Both the position numbers and the translations under genes were made by a program. Below are positions 5,606 through 7,700 of a stretch of 7,700 nt of DNA, piece by piece (position 1 is the first letter of the stretch; each line of letters starts with the position of its first letter). This stretch comes from Acidobacteriota bacterium (GTDB lineage: Bacteria; Acidobacteriota; Terriglobia; Acidiferrales; UBA7541): assembly GCA_003131705.1 (NCBI GenBank), contig PKUY01000387.1, forward strand, positions 27,365 to 35,064, in the 5' to 3' direction. The notes under the pieces were generated by a model that had not been told where the DNA came from, made no database searches, and saw nothing but the letters and a program-made list of their open reading frames with translations.

Positions 5606-6877
5606 ATGACGCGACAATCGGATTTCTACGGCTGGAAATTGCTCGTCGTATTCTGGCTGATCGTCTTTACCAACTTCGCATTTCCTCTGTACGGCGCGAG
5701 CGTCGTCAACACGTACATGGCCGCGGACCTGCACATGGACCGGGCGGCGCTGGGTCTGGCGTATGGATTATTTCAATGGATGGTGGGTTTGCCCGCGCCG
5801 CTGATCGCCATCTGCATCAATAAAAAGGGTGTGCGGTTCGCGATGATGCTGGGGTGCCTGACCGTGGTCGCCGGGGCACTCTTAATGGCATTCGTCGTCC
5901 GCACGACCTGGCAGGTAAACCTGGTTTTTGGATTTATCATTGGCCTGGGAACGCTCTCGGGCGGGATATTGGCGGCGCAGGCGGGGATCAGCAAATGGTT
6001 TGTGCAGGGTAAGGCGCGGGCGATCACGCTGGTTCATACCGGCAGCGGGATGGGCGGCTTTGTCGCCGCGCCGGTGCTCAATCGCGTGATTGCGCACTTT
6101 CACGGAAATTGGCGCGCGGGATGGTGGTTGATTGCTGGGCTGAGTTTCACCGCGAGCTTGCTCGCCGCGTTTTTTATCAAGGAGGAGCCTTCCGATATGG
6201 CTCAGTTCCCGGATGGGCATCCGGAAACCAACGCATCGGATTCCTTTCGGGCGAAACATTCCGTATATAAAACAAAGGACGAATGGACGTTTGGCGAAGT
6301 TTTTCGCACGCCTGCAATATGGCTGCTTTTGATTTCCATTCTCGGATTTAGCACGGGCTTTCCGCTCTTCCTCGCGCACGGAGTAGTTCATCTTCGCGAT
6401 TTGGGCTATACGCCCGCTGCCGCTGCATTTTCTGTTTCCGTCATGTTGCTTTCCAATCTTGCAGGAACTTTGCTTTTCGCCGCAGTCGCCGACCGGATCG
6501 AACCGCGATTCATCTGGGCGGTGGCTTCGTTGGTTTTTGGCGTGGGCATGATTCTGGCGCTGCATGCAAGCGGGGCGGCCGGCTTGTATCTTTATGCGAT
6601 TTGCCTGGGCGGGGGCTTCGGCATTTCATTTTCGGCGATGATGGCGTTGCCCGCCAACTACTACGGAGTTCACGCGTACGCACCCGTTGTGGGAGTAATC
6701 ATCGCGGTAGGGACAACCGCTGGCGCGGCGGGCGCAACCGCCGCAGGATACATCTTCGACACTTTTGGCAGCTACTTGCCGGGTTTCTATTGCGTTTCGG
6801 GATTGTCGTTTCTCGCCGCGGTTCTGTTGCTGTTGGCGACGCCGCCAGTGCACAGAGCAATCCACCCTTTGGGCTGA
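5606..6877 (+). CDS. MFS transporter, 12 transmembrane helices, OFA/monocarboxylate-like
   Basis: This 423-residue inner-membrane secondary transporter probably moves an organic acid or aromatic compound with protons. Hydrophobic segments fit 12 helices near 11-33, 48-70, 78-97, 104-127, 139-162, 172-191, 235-257, 270-292, 302-320, 325-348, 357-381 and 392-412. A long hydrophilic cytoplasmic loop (about 192-234, with PDGHPETN and YKTKDEW) separates the halves, as in the MFS. The helix 2-3 loop carries NKKGVR, a variant of the MFS motif A. The N-terminus (DFYGWKLLVVFW) resembles the oxalate/formate antiporter and monocarboxylate groups. It starts at ATG 5606, 72 bases after the dioxygenase, with only a weak ribosome-binding site (GGGCGG) that may be partly hidden in a small hairpin. 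Context suggests import of the compound degraded by the cluster, or movement of an aromatic acid product. The substrate cannot be read from the sequence. Confidence 0.92.
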   Translation: MTRQSDFYGWKLLVVFWLIVFTNFAFPLYGASVVNTYMAADLHMDRAALGLAYGLFQWMVGLPAPLIAICINKKGVRFAMMLGCLTVVAGALLMAFVVRTTWQVNLVFGFIIGLGTLSGGILAAQAGISKWFVQGKARAITLVHTGSGMGGFVAAPVLNRVIAHFHGNWRAGWWLIAGLSFTASLLAAFFIKEEPSDMAQFPDGHPETNASDSFRAKHSVYKTKDEWTFGEVFRTPAIWLLLISILGFSTGFPLFLAHGVVHLRDLGYTPAAAAFSVSVMLLSNLAGTLLFAAVADRIEPRFIWAVASLVFGVGMILALHASGAAGLYLYAICLGGGFGISFSAMMALPANYYGVHAYAPVVGVIIAVGTTAGAAGATAAGYIFDTFGSYLPGFYCVSGLSFLAAVLLLLATPPVHRAIHPLG

Positions 6878-6936
6878 GTTTCGTTTCGGCCGCTTCCGAA
6901 GTTCCATTTAGGGATCGATCGAGAGGCGCGCGAGTT

Positions 6937-6945
6937 TATTATGAT
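6937..6945 (+). promoter_or_regulatory. AT-rich -10-like boxes before the GlcG/HbpS gene
   Basis: Overlapping TATTAT (6937-6942) and TATGAT (6940-6945) each match the -10 consensus at five of six bases in a locally AT-rich patch about 30 bases before the start at 6974. No acceptable -35 box is seen at 16-18 bases upstream. This would give the last two genes their own promoter, but support is weak. Confidence 0.2.
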
Positions 6946-6960
6946 CACTAGCACTTCTAT

Positions 6961-6968
6961 AAGGGGAG
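6961..6968 (+). promoter_or_regulatory. Shine-Dalgarno AAGGGGAG fixing the GlcG/HbpS start
   Basis: This strong purine-rich site ends 5 bases before the ATG at 6974. It rules against the in-frame ATG at 6941, which would place it inside the coding region. Confidence 0.75.
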
Positions 6969-6973
6969 AGACA

Positions 6974-7369
6974 ATGGTCAAGCTGGAAGATGCTCGCAGG
7001 ATTATCACCGCAGCGGAAAAGAAGGCCATGCAAATTGGCCAGCCGATGAATATCGCCGTGGCCGATGCCGGCGGAAATCTTGTGGCCCACGTTCGCATGG
7101 ACGGCGCATGGCTCGGCAGCATCGATATTTCGATCAAGAAAGCTTACACTTCGCGCGCGTTTGATATCGCGACCAAGGATCTGGCGCAACACTCGCAATC
7201 CGGCGGTCAGTTTTTCGGCATTCATGCGTCGAATGGTGGCAAAATCATGATTTTTGCGGGGGGGATTCCTCTGAAAAAGGATGGGAAGGTCGTGGGCGCA
7301 ATTGGCGTGAGCGGTGGTTCGGGAGATCAGGACCACGCAGTCGCGGAGGCCGGCGCCGCCGCGTTTTAA
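6974..7369 (+). CDS. GlcG/HbpS family protein (haem-degrading or haem-binding type, DUF336)
   Basis: This is a 131-residue single-domain protein. Family features in order are the N-terminal helix MVKLEDARRIITAAEKKAMQ, the strand and turn NIAVADAGGNLVAHVRMDGA (26-45), SIDISIKKAYTS (49-60), GGQFFGIHAS (77-86), GGIPL and GKVVGAIGVSGGSGDQDHAVA (105-125). The length equals the domain alone and there is no signal peptide, so it is cytosolic, unlike secreted HbpS of Streptomyces. Family members bind haem or related cofactors, and many sit beside oxidoreductase genes with unknown roles; glcG is itself in the glycolate operon. It follows the transporter by 96 bases and ends four bases before the second dehydrogenase, so those two are probably translated together. 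A run of seven G at 7258-7264 encodes the Gly-Gly of AGGIPL. Its exact role here is unknown. Confidence 0.9.
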   Translation: MVKLEDARRIITAAEKKAMQIGQPMNIAVADAGGNLVAHVRMDGAWLGSIDISIKKAYTSRAFDIATKDLAQHSQSGGQFFGIHASNGGKIMIFAGGIPLKKDGKVVGAIGVSGGSGDQDHAVAEAGAAAF

Positions 7370-7373
7370 ATCA

Positions 7374-7700
7374 ATGCCGGGAAAACTCAAAGATCGAGTA
7401 GCGATTGTCACGGGCGGTGGCGGCGGATTTGGCAGGGCCATCGCCCTACGTTTCGCCGCCGAAGGCGCAGCGGTCGCAGTGACTTCGCGCACAAAAACTC
7501 AACTCGACGAGACGGTCGCTCTGATCGAATCAGCCGGCGGGCGAGGCTTCGCTGTTACCGGCGACGCGACCAATCGCGCGGACGTGACACGCATCGTGCA
7601 AGAGACCGAACGAAAGTTCGGCCCGGTCACGATTATGGTCAACAACGCCGGAGTACCCGGGCCTTTCGGTCCCATTGGCGTGGTGGACCCGGATGAATGG
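7374..7700 (+). CDS. second SDR-family dehydrogenase, 3' end cut by the window
   Basis: The first 109 codons of a classical SDR are visible, running in frame to the edge. The nucleotide motif is TGGGGGFG (13-20) and NNAG is at 90-93; the catalytic Ser-Tyr-Lys part lies beyond the window. It aligns without a gap with the SDR at 3114-3959, with about 73 of 109 residues identical by my count. Both share the unusual Phe in the glycine motif, and VTGD, KFGP and GPFGP followed by VVDPDEW. The ATG at 7374 comes four bases after the stop of the GlcG/HbpS gene with no clear ribosome-binding site of its own, which suggests translational coupling. It is probably a diverged duplicate acting on a related alcohol or on the other stereoisomer; this last point is inference. 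Confidence 0.9.
   Translation, partial: MPGKLKDRVAIVTGGGGGFGRAIALRFAAEGAAVAVTSRTKTQLDETVALIESAGGRGFAVTGDATNRADVTRIVQETERKFGPVTIMVNNAGVPGPFGPIGVVDPDEW

Noticed and set aside
4043..5734. A 563-residue open frame on the minus strand opposite the dioxygenase gene
   Set aside because: It is antisense to a gene with clear family motifs, has an Arg/His/Val-rich composition typical of GC-rich shadow frames, and shows no recognisable domain.
5882..6565. A 227-residue minus-strand frame opposite the transporter gene
   Set aside because: The plus strand encodes regularly spaced membrane helices; the minus translation is highly charged and unlike any family I know.
6880..6905. TTCGG/CCGAA dyad after the transporter as a terminator
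   Set aside because: The five-base stem is weak and has no T-run after it.

Overview
The window looks like a chromosomal stretch from a soil-type bacterium of moderately high GC, with long GC-rich antisense shadow frames. Acidobacteriota is my best guess from the general style of the genes, but no marker in the window settles it. Seven protein genes are supported, with no RNA gene, insertion sequence, CRISPR array or phage feature.

Left edge: positions 682 down to 1 on the minus strand carry most of a SpoU/TrmH-class RNA methyltransferase of the TrmJ type, a housekeeping gene cut by the window edge. A 243-base divergent intergenic region follows (683-925). It holds weak promoter-like elements for both directions and two short perfect palindromes.

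From 926 to the right edge everything reads on the plus strand as one likely catabolic cluster: an aldehyde dehydrogenase (926-2374), an NTF2/SnoaL-fold small enzyme (2397-3083), a short-chain dehydrogenase (3114-3959), a carotenoid-oxygenase-family dioxygenase of the lignostilbene dioxygenase type (4088-5533), a 12-helix MFS transporter (5606-6877), a GlcG/HbpS-family protein (6974-7369), and the first 109 codons of a second dehydrogenase closely related to the first (7374 to the edge). Gaps are 22, 30, 128, 72, 96 and 4 bases.

The most interesting reading is that this is a lignin-dimer or stilbenoid catabolic cluster. In sphingomonads the NTF2-fold enzyme LdpA (formerly LsdE) removes formaldehyde from a beta-1 diarylpropane (erythro-DGPD) to give lignostilbene, and a lignostilbene dioxygenase then splits this to two vanillins. 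Here an NTF2-fold protein lies beside a dioxygenase that keeps the four iron-binding histidines plus the Tyr and Lys known to bind the substrate 4-hydroxyl. An aldehyde dehydrogenase that could oxidise the resulting aldehyde, an importer and two dehydrogenases for alcohol/ketone steps complete a plausible route. The families are seen in the sequence. The substrate assignment is inference.
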